A stretch of 64,000 bases of DNA. Origin: Flavobacterium psychrotolerans. GTDB lineage: Bacteria; Bacteroidota; Bacteroidia; Flavobacteriales; Flavobacteriaceae. Both the position numbers and the translations under genes were made by a program. Below the pieces are notes generated by a model, which was not told the origin of the DNA, made no database searches, and was given only the letters and a program-made list of their open reading frames with translations. Position 1 is the first letter of the stretch, and the number at the start of each line of letters is the position of its first letter. Positions 36,057-45,539 of this stretch are shown in pieces. Location: contig NZ_QCZI01000008.1 in the NCBI RefSeq assembly GCF_003097635.1, positions 85,130-149,129 of the forward strand, in the 5' to 3' direction.

Positions 36057-37448
36057 TTACATATTAAACAACCAACTGGCTGGATTGTTGTAAGTAGTGT
36101 TTTGCGAAATGGTAAACTTAAGTATCGTTTTTCCGGTATCTCCACTAGTCCGTATTCTTCCAATATTTTCCTTAATGGATACTTTATCGCCCTTGCTTAC
36201 GTTGACACTGCTTAAATTTTGATAGACCGTAAAATAATCCCCATGTTGAATCATGACTGCCTTGTTGACCGGTGAAAGTACAATAACACTTATTACTTCA
36301 CCACCAAATACGGCTCTTGCATTTGAACCTTGTTCTGTGGTGATTTCCACTCCACTATTATGAACCACTAAAGTTTTATATACGGGATGCGGCTGGTCTC
36401 CAAAAGGCAAAGAAACAAATCCTTTCTCCACAGGCCAGGGCAACCTTCCTTTATTGGCTTTAAAATTGTCTGCCATGATTTTACCCTCAGTCGTAAGCAC
36501 AATTTTTGTAGAAGTCTCAATAGCCTTTGATTCTGCATTTGTGGTTTCTATTGGAACTTCTTTGACGACAATGGGAACCGTTTTTTTGGTGGACTCCACG
36601 CCTTTTTTATTAGACTCTGTAGCTTTTTTATTAGACTCTGCAATTTTTCTATTGGCTTCAACAGCCTTTCTGTTGGCTTCAGCAGCAGCCTTCCTATTGG
36701 CTTCGGCTGCCTTTCTGTTTGCTTCGGCAATTGCAGCTCGTATTAATTTTTCTATTTGATTGTCAATTGATCGCGTCTCTTGTTGTTTCTTCTTGATTTC
36801 GGCAGTGATTTGCTTTTTGTCTTTTTTTATTGATTTAGCAATCTCCTGTTGCACTTGTTTTTCTTTTTCAAGCGTGCTTTTTTCCTTCTGATTTTCCTCT
36901 ATTAATTTCTGTTTTTCAGTTTTTTGAACCGTTATTTTATCATTATATCCTACCAATTCTTGAGATTTTCCCTTTATTTCTTCGCCCTGCATTTTTCTAA
37001 AATTAGCGTATTGTTTCATGTATTGGGCTCTTTTGTAGGCTTGCAGAAAATTTTCTGAAGAAAGTAAAAACATGGCTCGACTTTGTTCCGATCGGCTTTT
37101 ATATGATTTTAAAATCATTTTGGCATAATCTTCTTTTAATACAGCCAATTCCTCTTTTAGCCTATTGATATTAATTTGATTGATGTAGATGTCGTTATTT
37201 AACAGTTTCGTTTGCTTCTCGGTTGTATTGATTAATTTTTCTTTTAATTCAATTTTTTCGGTCTGAAGCACCAATTGTTTCTTAACTGTTTTTTCTTTTG
37301 ATTGCACATTTTGCAATTGTTGCTCCTTCTCACCAATTTCTCTGAGAATTTGAGCTTTACGTTGTTCTAATTTTTCTTGTTGGCTCAATTGACTCCATGA
37401 AAATGAAGATATCAATAGAAACATCAGACTTAAAATGATTTTTGGCAT
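36057..37448 (-). CDS. EnvC-like murein hydrolase activator with degenerate LytM domain
   Basis: Secreted 463-residue protein: signal peptide MPKIILSLMFLLISSFSWSQ (ATG at 37448), long coiled coil (about 20-245), a stretch of short AEANRK/AESNKK repeats (about 240-295) and a C-terminal LytM/M23 fold (about 345-463). The zinc ligands of active M23 peptidases are mostly lost: HNSGVEI has Glu where Asp is expected, YQNL replaces YxHL and LKFTI replaces the LHFE motif. That pattern is typical of EnvC-type activators that switch on cell-wall amidases at division rather than cutting themselves. It has its own -7 box within the end of the preceding gene. Confidence 0.88.
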   Translation of the reverse strand: MPKIILSLMFLLISSFSWSQLSQQEKLEQRKAQILREIGEKEQQLQNVQSKEKTVKKQLVLQTEKIELKEKLINTTEKQTKLLNNDIYINQININRLKEELAVLKEDYAKMILKSYKSRSEQSRAMFLLSSENFLQAYKRAQYMKQYANFRKMQGEEIKGKSQELVGYNDKITVQKTEKQKLIEENQKEKSTLEKEKQVQQEIAKSIKKDKKQITAEIKKKQQETRSIDNQIEKLIRAAIAEANRKAAEANRKAAAEANRKAVEANRKIAESNKKATESNKKGVESTKKTVPIVVKEVPIETTNAESKAIETSTKIVLTTEGKIMADNFKANKGRLPWPVEKGFVSLPFGDQPHPVYKTLVVHNSGVEITTEQGSNARAVFGGEVISVIVLSPVNKAVMIQHGDYFTVYQNLSSVNVSKGDKVSIKENIGRIRTSGDTGKTILKFTISQNTTYNNPASWLFNM

Positions 37449-37463
37449 ATTATTTAATTTGTG

Positions 37464-37471
37464 CAAAGCTA
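37464..37471 (-). promoter_or_regulatory. -7 box of the EnvC-like gene
   Basis: Minus-strand TAGCTTTG (37471-37464) fits TAnnTTTG, overlaps the stop region of the DUF4292 gene and ends 15 bases before the ATG at 37448. Confidence 0.5.
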
Positions 37472-38260
37472 ATTAATAAAAATTCTCTCATACCCTTCTG
37501 GAACACTATAAGGAAACGAAAGTTCCTCGTTGAAAGTTACCGTATTATAATCGATATTAATATTTGTTTTCCCTCCTTTTTGAAAGGCATCTATATTAAA
37601 GCCCGTAGGCAAGACCATTTTATCAAATTCGGAATGACTTGGATAAGTAATCTGCACCATCCGTTCTTGTTTTTTTTGAGTGATTTCCTCTTTTTTTATC
37701 AAAAAATTATCCGCTTGAAAAAAATACGTTTTTATGGTATTGGCATCCGCATTGTTTTCAAGTCGATACAATTTATCTACTATTGTTGTAGTATATTTAG
37801 TATCTTTTAAATTATCCAAAGCCTGACCTACGAGCATATTTTGGACTTTTTGAAAATCCAGATCGGTTCCCAACCATTGGCTTAAAGCAGAATAATTGCC
37901 GTCGAGATACTTGCCGCCAATTTTTTCGTAATATTTCACTTCATTAGGTGTTATCAAGGCTTTTGCCACCGTAATTCCCAAAAAACGAATGCTTATTAAA
38001 ATCATTTCGTCCTTCTTAATTTTTATTTCGGCAGTCACATTTTGAGACTGTTTTCCGTCTTCATAATGTGCGCTCGACTTTATGTATAGCGTAGAAAAAT
38101 CTCTTTTAGTATTGTAATGATTTTCTATTATTTTATCTGATGTCAATGGCTTGCTTTCACTTCCTGCCACAAATAGGGCTTTGGACTTACAGGACACGAA
38201 AGTCAACAAACTGGTGCTAACCATAAGAGTAAACATTACTAATCTACAATATTTGTTCAT
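37469..38260 (-). CDS. DUF4292-family lipoprotein
   Basis: A 263-residue lipoprotein with the signal MNKYCRLVMFTLMVSTSLLTF and lipobox FVSC, then mostly beta-strand sequence (LYIKSSAHYEDGKQ, ILISIRFLGITVAKALITP, YYEKIGGKYLDGNY) like the DUF4292 family of Bacteroidota, which may have a LolA/LolB-like fold for lipid or lipoprotein handling. Its ATG overlaps the upstream TPR gene stop by one base (TAATG), showing operon organisation and probable coupling. Confidence 0.82.
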   Translation of the reverse strand: MNKYCRLVMFTLMVSTSLLTFVSCKSKALFVAGSESKPLTSDKIIENHYNTKRDFSTLYIKSSAHYEDGKQSQNVTAEIKIKKDEMILISIRFLGITVAKALITPNEVKYYEKIGGKYLDGNYSALSQWLGTDLDFQKVQNMLVGQALDNLKDTKYTTTIVDKLYRLENNADANTIKTYFFQADNFLIKKEEITQKKQERMVQITYPSHSEFDKMVLPTGFNIDAFQKGGKTNINIDYNTVTFNEELSFPYSVPEGYERIFIN

Positions 38261-39606
38261 TATTTCTTCTGTTTTAATAATTTTTCGGCTTTAGAAAAAT
38301 AACTTTCTTTCTTATTCACATCTCCCAAACCACTGTAGGCCTCTCCTAATTGAATGTTGAAATTGATTTCTAATGCACCGTCGTCAACTAAATAATCCAA
38401 TCCTGTTTCAAGAATAACCGTTGCTTTTTTGAAATTCTTTAATTGGTTGTTCGCCAATCCGGCTAAATAATAGAATTGGGGTTGTAAGGGAAAAACCTCT
38501 ATCATGTTTTCTGCTTTCTTGGCTAAAATGTCGAATTGTTGTTTTTCAATATACATGTCCAGTAATAGCAATTGGGTTTCCATATCCTCAGGGTTACTTT
38601 TCAAATGTATTTCATAATACTGAATGGCTTTATCCCAATTTTTTTTATTGTGATAAAACTTCCCGATTTCTTTGGCTACTTTAACCTCCTTATCGTTGTC
38701 AAAATAAGAAATTGCCTTTTCTAAATCGACATCAAATTGAGGTTTGTCTTGGATAAAAATCAAAAACTCATTCAGCAATCGATGTTTGATTTTGTTGTCT
38801 ATTTTCATGCTGGTCAAAACCAAATTCATTGCTTTCACTGCATTGTTGCCGTCATTATTATTCAAATAAAACTTAAACAAACTCACTTGAGCCCATCCAG
38901 ACGTTGGGATTTCAGTTTCAAGTTTTTTAGCTATCTCTTGTGCTTTTTCATCTTGATTGCTTTCTGAATACAAAAAAATCAATGCAATATAATTGGACTC
39001 TTCTTTGGGGTATTTTTTGATTTGATCCAGCAGATTGGCTTTCTCTGCACTTTGATATTTAGAATCTCGCAAAATTTGTGACTTATAAGTATCTCTCAGA
39101 TCGGATTTTCCAACAGTGTCATTCAGTTCATTAATGAGTTCTAAAGCCTTGTCAAATTGCTGGGTATTCATATAAAGAGAAACCAAATCTTCTTTGTATT
39201 CTTTTTTAAATTCTACGAGTTTGGTCACAATCACAATGGCTTGGGTAAAATTTTTGGTTTCATAACACACATCGTACATTCCTACCCAAAACCATTTGTT
39301 TTTCGGGTCGATTTGAGTAGCCTTTTCAAAAAAATCATACGCTTTTAAGTAGTCTTTTTGAGCCAGATAATTTTTGCCCATTTCAAAATAAACGGTTCCA
39401 TTGTTAGGCTGCAATTTTTGACATTTTTCTAATGCCGTAATGGCTTTGTCATAATTTTCAATCCCTTTTTGCAACAATGATTCGTAAAACGAATTCTGAA
39501 ATTCATCATTGGCTAAAGCAATGTCGTCCGGCTCGGATTGTGCCAAAAGCGAATCTGGAATACAAACTATTCCAAGTAAAATCAATACTAAAGCAATTTT
39601 TTTCAT
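38260..39606 (-). CDS. exported TPR-repeat protein
   Basis: A 448-residue protein with a signal peptide (MKKIALVLILLGIVCIPDSL) and a chain of tetratricopeptide repeats, for example NGTVYFEMGKNYLAQKDYLK, YDFFEKATQIDPKN and AIQYYEIHLKSNPEDM. It is probably a periplasmic scaffold. Its stop overlaps the start of the DUF4292 lipoprotein gene (TAATG), and it follows the nucleotidyltransferase gene by 16 bases, so the group 40633-37469 likely forms one transcript. Function unknown beyond protein-protein interaction. Confidence 0.85.
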   Translation of the reverse strand: MKKIALVLILLGIVCIPDSLLAQSEPDDIALANDEFQNSFYESLLQKGIENYDKAITALEKCQKLQPNNGTVYFEMGKNYLAQKDYLKAYDFFEKATQIDPKNKWFWVGMYDVCYETKNFTQAIVIVTKLVEFKKEYKEDLVSLYMNTQQFDKALELINELNDTVGKSDLRDTYKSQILRDSKYQSAEKANLLDQIKKYPKEESNYIALIFLYSESNQDEKAQEIAKKLETEIPTSGWAQVSLFKFYLNNNDGNNAVKAMNLVLTSMKIDNKIKHRLLNEFLIFIQDKPQFDVDLEKAISYFDNDKEVKVAKEIGKFYHNKKNWDKAIQYYEIHLKSNPEDMETQLLLLDMYIEKQQFDILAKKAENMIEVFPLQPQFYYLAGLANNQLKNFKKATVILETGLDYLVDDGALEINFNIQLGEAYSGLGDVNKKESYFSKAEKLLKQKK

Positions 39607-39622
39607 CCTAATTATAAGCTCT

Positions 39623-40633
39623 TTATTCTAATACTGAATAATCGCCGATGCTAATACTCGTGAAATTCCCATCGAAACTGGCATGACTTCCTATCATTGC
39701 GTTGTCCAGTTTGGCATTTTTAATATGGGAATGATTTTGAATCAAACTGTTGATGACCGTACTGTCTTTCACATGACAACCATTTCCTAAAGACACGTTT
39801 GGCCCAACTGTTGAATTAATCAATATGACATCTTCGCCAATAAAACAAGGCTGGATAATCGTTGAGTTACTGGAAACCACGGAACTTGAAACTAGATCTT
39901 GACCATCTTCGTGTAAAAATCCTAATAATCTCGAGTTGGTTTCGACTGTCACATTTTTATTTCCGCAATCCATCCATTCGTCCACTTTACCCGGTACAAA
40001 AACCATACCTTTTGCCATCATTTGCTTTATTCCGTCATTAATTTGATATTCTCCACCGTGAATAATATTATTATCCAGCACTAATTGCAGTTCATTTTTT
40101 AAAACGGCAACATCTTTAAAATAGTAAATTCCAATAACGGCAAGGTCCGAAACAAATGTTGCCGGCTTTTCAACTAGTTCAATTATTTCATTCGCTTCAT
40201 TTAAGTTGATCACCCCAAAAGCTTCCGGTTGATCTACCTGTTTTACCCAAATAACGCTATCGGCAGTTGCATCTAAATCAAAATCGGCACGAATTAAAGT
40301 ATCGGCGTAAGCAATAACGGCTGGTCCGCTCAAAGAATCTTTGGCACACATAATGGCATGACCCGTTCCAAGGGCTTCGTTTTGATAATAAATCGTCCCT
40401 TTAGCCCCTAATTTTTGAGCGATAGCAATTAATTCTTCTTCGACTTTCTTGCCAAAACTTTCGTGAATAACAAAGGCAATTTCTTCAATTTCTTGATTCA
40501 AAACCCCTGCAATATCCTCGACTAATCGGTGCACGATGGGTTTCCCTGCAATTGGGATTAATGGTTTAGGAACTGTTAATGTGTGTGGTCTTAATCTGGA
40601 TCCACGTCCAGCCATGGGTACTATTATTTTCAT
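39623..40633 (-). CDS. sugar-phosphate nucleotidyltransferase with left-handed beta-helix tail
   Basis: Activates a sugar 1-phosphate to an NDP-sugar. The 336 residues start with the pyrophosphorylase signature MKIIVPMAGRGSRLRPHTL and PKPLIPIAGKPIVH, continue with YQNEALGTGHAIMCA, YADTLI and ELVEKPA, and end in hexapeptide repeats (VILINSTVGPNVSLGNGCHV). Similar to glucose-1-phosphate thymidylyl- or uridylyltransferases; the sugar cannot be fixed from sequence. Downstream genes encode the TPR and DUF4292 proteins. Confidence 0.88.
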   Translation of the reverse strand: MKIIVPMAGRGSRLRPHTLTVPKPLIPIAGKPIVHRLVEDIAGVLNQEIEEIAFVIHESFGKKVEEELIAIAQKLGAKGTIYYQNEALGTGHAIMCAKDSLSGPAVIAYADTLIRADFDLDATADSVIWVKQVDQPEAFGVINLNEANEIIELVEKPATFVSDLAVIGIYYFKDVAVLKNELQLVLDNNIIHGGEYQINDGIKQMMAKGMVFVPGKVDEWMDCGNKNVTVETNSRLLGFLHEDGQDLVSSSVVSSNSTIIQPCFIGEDVILINSTVGPNVSLGNGCHVKDSTVINSLIQNHSHIKNAKLDNAMIGSHASFDGNFTSISIGDYSVLE

Positions 40634-40659
40634 TTTTTTTATATTGAAAGATTAAATAA

Positions 40660-40702
40660 TTGAAAGATTTAAAAATTCGTCGCAAATTTTTAAATCTTTC
40701 AA
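40660..40702. repeat. perfect 18-bp-stem hairpin between dut and the nucleotidyltransferase gene
   Basis: The arm 40660-40677 (TTGAAAGATTTAAAAATT) is the exact reverse complement of 40685-40702 around a 7-base loop. Partial copies of ATTGAAAGATTAAATAATT flank it. This may be a transcript-end or RNA-processing structure downstream of dut. Confidence 0.8.
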
Positions 40703-40720
40703 TCTTTGAATTATTAAATT

Positions 40721-41155
40721 TTACTTCACTCCCGTACTCCCAAAACCGCCTTCTCCACGTGATGTTTCAGACAATTCCTGCACTTCAATCCATTCCGCGC
40801 GTTCGTGTTTAGCAATGACGAGTTGGGCAATGCGTTCGCCATTTTCGACAATGAAGGTTTCGTTAGACAAATTAACTAAAATAACGCCTATTTCACCTCG
40901 ATAATCGGCATCAACGGTTCCGGGAGAATTGAGCACGGTAATTCCTTTTTTAGCAGCCAATCCGCTTCTAGGGCGTACTTGAGCTTCATAACCAATAGGT
41001 AATTCGATGAAAAGTCCCGTTTTCACGATGGCTCTTTCTAAGGGATTCAGGGTTATGGCTTCGGTTAAATTGGCACGCAAATCCATTCCTGCCGAGGCTA
41101 TGGTTTCATAGTTGGGCAAGACGTGTTGCGATTTATTGATTATTTTTATAGTCAT
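40721..41155 (-). CDS. dut: deoxyuridine 5'-triphosphate nucleotidohydrolase (dUTPase)
   Basis: Hydrolyses dUTP to dUMP, keeping uracil out of DNA and feeding thymidylate synthesis. The 144 residues carry all five motifs of trimeric dUTPases: [38 protein letters not shown] and the C-terminal [12 protein letters not shown] arm. The length is normal. Upstream is the flippase gene, 112 bases away. Confidence 0.96.
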   Translation of the reverse strand: MTIKIINKSQHVLPNYETIASAGMDLRANLTEAITLNPLERAIVKTGLFIELPIGYEAQVRPRSGLAAKKGITVLNSPGTVDADYRGEIGVILVNLSNETFIVENGERIAQLVIAKHERAEWIEVQELSETSRGEGGFGSTGVK

Positions 41156-41267
41156 TATTCAGGTCTTGGGTATTTAGTTTTGGTTTTTTAGCCCTGATAA
41201 CAGTGGAAATCCTTTTCCTTTTTTCTTTAAAAAGGGAAAGATTGCAACGGATAGCAGGAAATAGCTC

Positions 41268-42734
41268 CTAGTTTGGTTTACGTTTTATAATTCGGTTTAA
41301 AGTCTCTTTTTCATTGTGATAAATGAAGTACAAAAATAGGATTAATAAGGAGATTCCAATATAATAATTTTCTCTAAAACCGTAAAAGGAAAGGGTCGAA
41401 AATCCAATGGACAATAGTAGATAACCTCCAATTTTTTTCATGTCGTAAGGAATGGGGTAATACTTGTTTCCGAAATAGTAGGAAATAAACATCATGCTTC
41501 CGTAGGCTGCAATGGTAGCAATTGCCGAGCCGTAGTAACTCATGGTGGGAATGAGCAAAAAATTGAGCACTAGGGTAACGATGGCGCCTACTATCGAAAT
41601 ATAGGCGCCAATGTATGTCTTGTCAATAAGCTTGTACCAAACGGAAAGATTGGTGTAAATTCCCAGAAAAAAATTCGCAAGAATTATTAGCGGAACCACT
41701 TTCATCGCTTCCCAATAGGAGGAATCCCGAATCATAAGATATTTGAAAACATCGGCAAAAACGATTACTGCCAATAAAATAAAGGATCCAAAAATGACAA
41801 AATATTTGGTAACGGTGGCGTAGGTTTGTGGCGCATTCTCGTTTGAAGCATGGCTAAAGAAGAAGGGTTCGATTCCTAGAGTATAGGCCGTTCGGTATAA
41901 AACCATGAATAAGCCCAGTTTATAGCAGGCGGAATATATACCCACTTCGGCTTCGGCAATAGTAGCAGGTAATAATTTCCCTAAAAGGATTTTATCGAAC
42001 TGTTCGTTAACCGCAAACGCTATTCCCGCAACCATAATTGGCAGTCCGTAATACATCATCCTTTTCCACAATTGGAAATCGAAACTCCAATTTAAATGAA
42101 AGTAGTTGGGAGAAAGTATCAAGAATGTCAGAAAACTGGAGACGATATTGGCGATAAAAATATAACCAATCTGGAAATTCTCGACATACAGCGAGCTTAT
42201 AAAACTATTGGGATTGGATGCGGCTATTTGGGGCAAAAAAAGCAAAAGAAAAACACTCAAACTAAGATTTACCGCCACGTTCCCAATTTTAATTAGAGCA
42301 TAAACCATAGGCTTTTGATAGGCTCTGAGTTTGGAAAACGGAACAATGACTAAGGCGTCGAGCGCCAATATCCAAATGGTATAAATAATGTATTGTGAAT
42401 CAATCCCAGACCAACTGCCTAACGTTTTATTATTTAATAAAGCCAAAATAAGAAACAAAACGGTGGACCAGAAAATAGAGACCGTTGTTGTTTCTACTAC
42501 AGTTTTTTTATTGGTTTCGTTATTATAAAACCTGAAAAAGGCGGTTTCCATTCCGTAGGCAAGGATCACATTGAAAAATATCATCCAAGCAAAAATGATA
42601 GATACCTTTCCATATTCTGCTTTTGGCAACAGATTCGTGTAAAGCGGTACCAATAAAAAACTGAACATTCTCGGCAAAACTGTTGCCAGCCCATAAATGA
42701 CCGTTTGTTTGAAAAGATTTTTATATAAACTCAA
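41268..42734 (-). CDS. Wzx-like polysaccharide flippase (MOP superfamily)
   Basis: Inner-membrane protein with about fourteen helices (YGLATVLPRMFSFLLVPLYT at the start, then regularly spaced hydrophobic segments), of the oligosaccharide/lipid II flippase type. I start it at a TTG giving M-SLYKNLFKQ at 42734; the longer frame begins at another TTG at 42758, which lies inside a -7 box and is less likely. It lies alone before dut and near a nucleotidyltransferase, consistent with surface polysaccharide export. The exact substrate is unknown. Confidence 0.86.
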   Translation of the reverse strand: MSLYKNLFKQTVIYGLATVLPRMFSFLLVPLYTNLLPKAEYGKVSIIFAWMIFFNVILAYGMETAFFRFYNNETNKKTVVETTTVSIFWSTVLFLILALLNNKTLGSWSGIDSQYIIYTIWILALDALVIVPFSKLRAYQKPMVYALIKIGNVAVNLSLSVFLLLFLPQIAASNPNSFISSLYVENFQIGYIFIANIVSSFLTFLILSPNYFHLNWSFDFQLWKRMMYYGLPIMVAGIAFAVNEQFDKILLGKLLPATIAEAEVGIYSACYKLGLFMVLYRTAYTLGIEPFFFSHASNENAPQTYATVTKYFVIFGSFILLAVIVFADVFKYLMIRDSSYWEAMKVVPLIILANFFLGIYTNLSVWYKLIDKTYIGAYISIVGAIVTLVLNFLLIPTMSYYGSAIATIAAYGSMMFISYYFGNKYYPIPYDMKKIGGYLLLSIGFSTLSFYGFRENYYIGISLLILFLYFIYHNEKETLNRIIKRKPN

Positions 42735-42755
42735 AATGCTGTGATTTGTATTTAA

Positions 42756-42789
42756 CAAAAATAACCATTTCTTTGGTTTTCACCTCAAA
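42756..42789 (-). promoter_or_regulatory. promoter of the flippase gene
   Basis: Minus-strand TATTTTTG (42763-42756) fits TAnnTTTG, with TTTG (42789-42786) 22 nt upstream. The box ends 21 bases before the TTG start at 42734. Confidence 0.5.
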
Positions 42790-42835
42790 TTGATGCTCTA
42801 ATCGTTCGCGATTATTTCATTTTTTTAAGTTAAAA

Positions 42836-42861
42836 AAAGAGCCGACAGATGTCAGCTCTTA
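42836..42861 (-). terminator. intrinsic terminator of the atpBEFHAG transcript
   Basis: AAGAGC (42837-42842) pairs with GCTCTT (42855-42860), with a second GAC/GTC stem inside after one mismatch, followed on the minus strand by a long T-run. It lies about 125 bases beyond the atpG stop, after the 52-bp tandem repeat. Confidence 0.78.
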
Positions 42862-42888
42862 AATATATTTTATATTGAATTTTATTCA

Positions 42889-42992
42889 TTCAACGCTTCA
42901 CAATTTGAACATTTGAAAAAACTTCGTTTTTTCTTATCCGTTCAACGCTGCACAATTTGAACATTTGAAAAAACTTCGTTTTTTCTTATCCG
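42889..42992. repeat. 52-bp tandem duplication covering the atpG 3' end
   Basis: Copies 42889-42940 and 42941-42992 differ at one base (GCTT versus GCTG). A third partial copy continues into the atpG coding end. The right-hand copy contains the last seven bases from the atpG stop region. Each copy includes GAAAAAAC-TTC-GTTTTTTC, a small hairpin with a T-run, so the terminator-like element is doubled. Confidence 0.9.
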
Positions 42993-43846
42993 TTCAACGC
43001 TTCCGCACCACCAACGATTTCAAGGATTTCATTAGTGATAGATGCCTGACGCGCTTTGTTATAGGTCAATTTCAATTGGTCTCTTAATTCGGTTGCGTTG
43101 TCAGTTGCTTTATGCATAGCCGTCATACGCGCTCCGTGTTCTGAGGCAAATGAATCTCTAATCCCTTTATACAATTGTGTTCGTAATGATTTTGGAATCA
43201 AGGTCAACAAGATTTCTTCCTTAGCTGGTTCAAAAATATAATCTCCTGTCGAAGCTGCTTTATCTGAAACAATTGGCGCTAATGGTAAAAATTGTTCTAC
43301 TTGAATGATTTGAGTCGCGGCGTTTTTAAATTGATTGTAAACCAGTTCGATTTTGTCGTATTCACCTGAAACAAATTTTTCAGTCAATATTTCCGCAATT
43401 TTAGCCACATTGTCAAAAGACAAATGATCAAAAATAGCGCTTTGATTGTCCACAACCGAAAGCGTTTTGCTTAGAATATCGTTTCCTTTTTTACCAATGG
43501 CAAAAACATCCACTTGTTTTCCTGCGTAATAATCGGCACGCATTTTAACTTCCTTAATTACGTTAGAATTAAACGCTCCACACAACCCCCTATTGGAAGT
43601 TATGGCAACAACCAATACTTTTTTAATTTCCCGTTGCGTCGTAAAATCCCCACCAACATCACTATCTAATGTTGACGAAAGATTTTGTAATAATTCCGTT
43701 AGTTTTTCGGCATAAGGGCGCATGGCTGTAATTGCATCTTGTGCTTTCTTCAGTTTTGCTGCAGAAACCATTTTCATTGCCGATGTGATTTGCATCGTAG
43801 ATGAAACGGAAGTAATTCTATTACGGATTTCCTTTAAATTTGCCAT
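42986..43846 (-). CDS. atpG: F1 ATP synthase gamma subunit
   Basis: Central rotating shaft of the F1 motor. The 286-residue protein opens MANLKEIRNRITSVSSTMQI and ends with the long conserved helix carrying HKATDNATELRDQL and NKARQASITNEILEIVGGAEAL. The length is normal. It is the last gene of the atpBEFHAG run, 99 bases after atpA, and its final codons are part of a 52-bp tandem duplication. Confidence 0.97.
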   Translation of the reverse strand: MANLKEIRNRITSVSSTMQITSAMKMVSAAKLKKAQDAITAMRPYAEKLTELLQNLSSTLDSDVGGDFTTQREIKKVLVVAITSNRGLCGAFNSNVIKEVKMRADYYAGKQVDVFAIGKKGNDILSKTLSVVDNQSAIFDHLSFDNVAKIAEILTEKFVSGEYDKIELVYNQFKNAATQIIQVEQFLPLAPIVSDKAASTGDYIFEPAKEEILLTLIPKSLRTQLYKGIRDSFASEHGARMTAMHKATDNATELRDQLKLTYNKARQASITNEILEIVGGAEALNG

Positions 43847-43862
43847 TTTTACAATAGTCTAA

Positions 43863-43941
43863 AGTCGTAATGTCATAAAGTCAAAAGTCTTTAAAAGCCG
43901 ATTAACTGACTTTAAGACTTTGGACTTTACAACTTTCGACT
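43863..43941. repeat. imperfect inverted repeat in the atpA-atpG spacer
   Basis: Short variants of AAAGTC on the left and GACTTT on the right fold the 99-base spacer into an imperfect hairpin around CCGATT. A similar simple-sequence spacer lies between atpE and atpB (about 46888-46930). Possibly an RNA processing or stability element; evidence is structural only. Confidence 0.5.
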
Positions 43942-43945
43942 AATT

Positions 43946-45523
43946 TTAGTTATATTTTGCTGAAATTTCTTTTGCTACGTTTTCAATAACATCAGTAATA
44001 TTTTCATCTAATTTCCCTGCTTTCAAGGCATTTAGCGTGTCTCTGTGTTTGTTGTTTAAGTATTCCAAGAAATCTTTCTCAAATTCTTTCACTTTATTTA
44101 CAGGAACGCTTCGCAATAAGTTTTTAGACCCAGCGTAAATAATAGCAACCTGATCTTCAACTGTATAAGGTGAGTTCAAACCTTGTTTCAAGATTTCAAC
44201 GTTTCTTCTACCTTTTTCAATTACGTTTAAGGTAACTGCATCTAAGTCAGAACCAAATTTTGCAAACGCTTCCAATTCACGGAATTGTGCTTGATCTAAT
44301 TTTAAAGTACCTGCTACTTTTTTCATCGATTTAATTTGAGCATTTCCTCCTACACGAGACACAGAAATACCTACGTTAATCGCTGGACGAACTCCTGAGT
44401 TAAACAAATCTCCATCAAGGAAAATCTGTCCGTCAGTAATCGAAATTACGTTTGTTGGGATATAGGCAGAAACGTCACCCGCTTGTGTTTCGATAATTGG
44501 CAAAGCTGTTAATGAACCACCACCTTTTACGATTCCTTTTAAAGAATCTGGTAAATCATTCATGTTTTTTGCAATTCCGTCATCGGCAATTACTTTACAA
44601 GCTCTTTCTAACAAACGAGAGTGTAAGTAGAAAACGTCTCCAGGATATGCCTCGCGTCCCGGTGGTCTTCTTAATAAAAGAGAAACCTCACGATACGCCA
44701 CCGCTTGTTTAGATAAATCATCATAAACAATTAAAGCTGGACGACCTGAATCTCTAAAATATTCTCCAATTGCAGCACCAGCGAAAGGAGCATAAACTTG
44801 CATTGGAGCTGGATCAGAAGCATTTGCAGCAACAATAATGGTATAAGCCATTGCGCCTTTTTCTTCTAACATTTTTGCGATTCCTGCTACAGTTGACGCT
44901 TTTTGCCCAATTGCAACGTAGATACAAAATACCGGTTTCCCTGCGTCATAAAATTCTTTTTGATTCAAAATGGTATCAATACAAACAGTTGATTTACCTG
45001 TTTGACGGTCACCAATAACCAACTCACGTTGTCCACGACCAACTGGGATCATAGCATCAACTGCTTTTACTCCCGTTTGTAATGGCTCAGTTACTGGCTG
45101 ACGGAAGATAACTCCAGGAGCTTTTCTTTCTAAAGGCATTTCGAATAATTCACCACCAATTGGTCCTTTTCCGTCGATAGGAAAACCAAGAGTGTTTACT
45201 ACACGACCCACCATTCCTTCACCTGTTTTTAAAGAGGCAATACGTTGTGTTCTTTTTGCAGTTGAACCTTCTTTGATTCCTGTTGATGGTCCTAAAAGCA
45301 CCACCCCAACATTGTCTTCTTCAAGATTCAAAACGATTCCTTCCAAACCGTTTTCAAATTCAACTAACTCACCGTATTGAACATTAGATAACCCGTAAAC
45401 ACGAGCAATACCATCTCCAACGTTAAGTACCGATCCTACTTCTTCCAATGTAGCACCCGATTCAAAACCTTCAACTTGTTTTTTTAATATTGCTGAAATT
45501 TCAGCAGGTTTAATATCCGCCAT
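43946..45523 (-). CDS. atpA: F1 ATP synthase alpha subunit
   Basis: Non-catalytic nucleotide-binding subunit of the F1 hexamer. The 525 residues carry [15 protein letters not shown] at the N terminus, the P-loop [26 protein letters not shown] and the alpha-specific [16 protein letters not shown]. The length is normal. It follows atpH by 16 bases. Confidence 0.98.
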   Translation of the reverse strand: MADIKPAEISAILKKQVEGFESGATLEEVGSVLNVGDGIARVYGLSNVQYGELVEFENGLEGIVLNLEEDNVGVVLLGPSTGIKEGSTAKRTQRIASLKTGEGMVGRVVNTLGFPIDGKGPIGGELFEMPLERKAPGVIFRQPVTEPLQTGVKAVDAMIPVGRGQRELVIGDRQTGKSTVCIDTILNQKEFYDAGKPVFCIYVAIGQKASTVAGIAKMLEEKGAMAYTIIVAANASDPAPMQVYAPFAGAAIGEYFRDSGRPALIVYDDLSKQAVAYREVSLLLRRPPGREAYPGDVFYLHSRLLERACKVIADDGIAKNMNDLPDSLKGIVKGGGSLTALPIIETQAGDVSAYIPTNVISITDGQIFLDGDLFNSGVRPAINVGISVSRVGGNAQIKSMKKVAGTLKLDQAQFRELEAFAKFGSDLDAVTLNVIEKGRRNVEILKQGLNSPYTVEDQVAIIYAGSKNLLRSVPVNKVKEFEKDFLEYLNNKHRDTLNALKAGKLDENITDVIENVAKEISAKYN

Positions 45524-45539
45524 AATTATTTATAAATAA

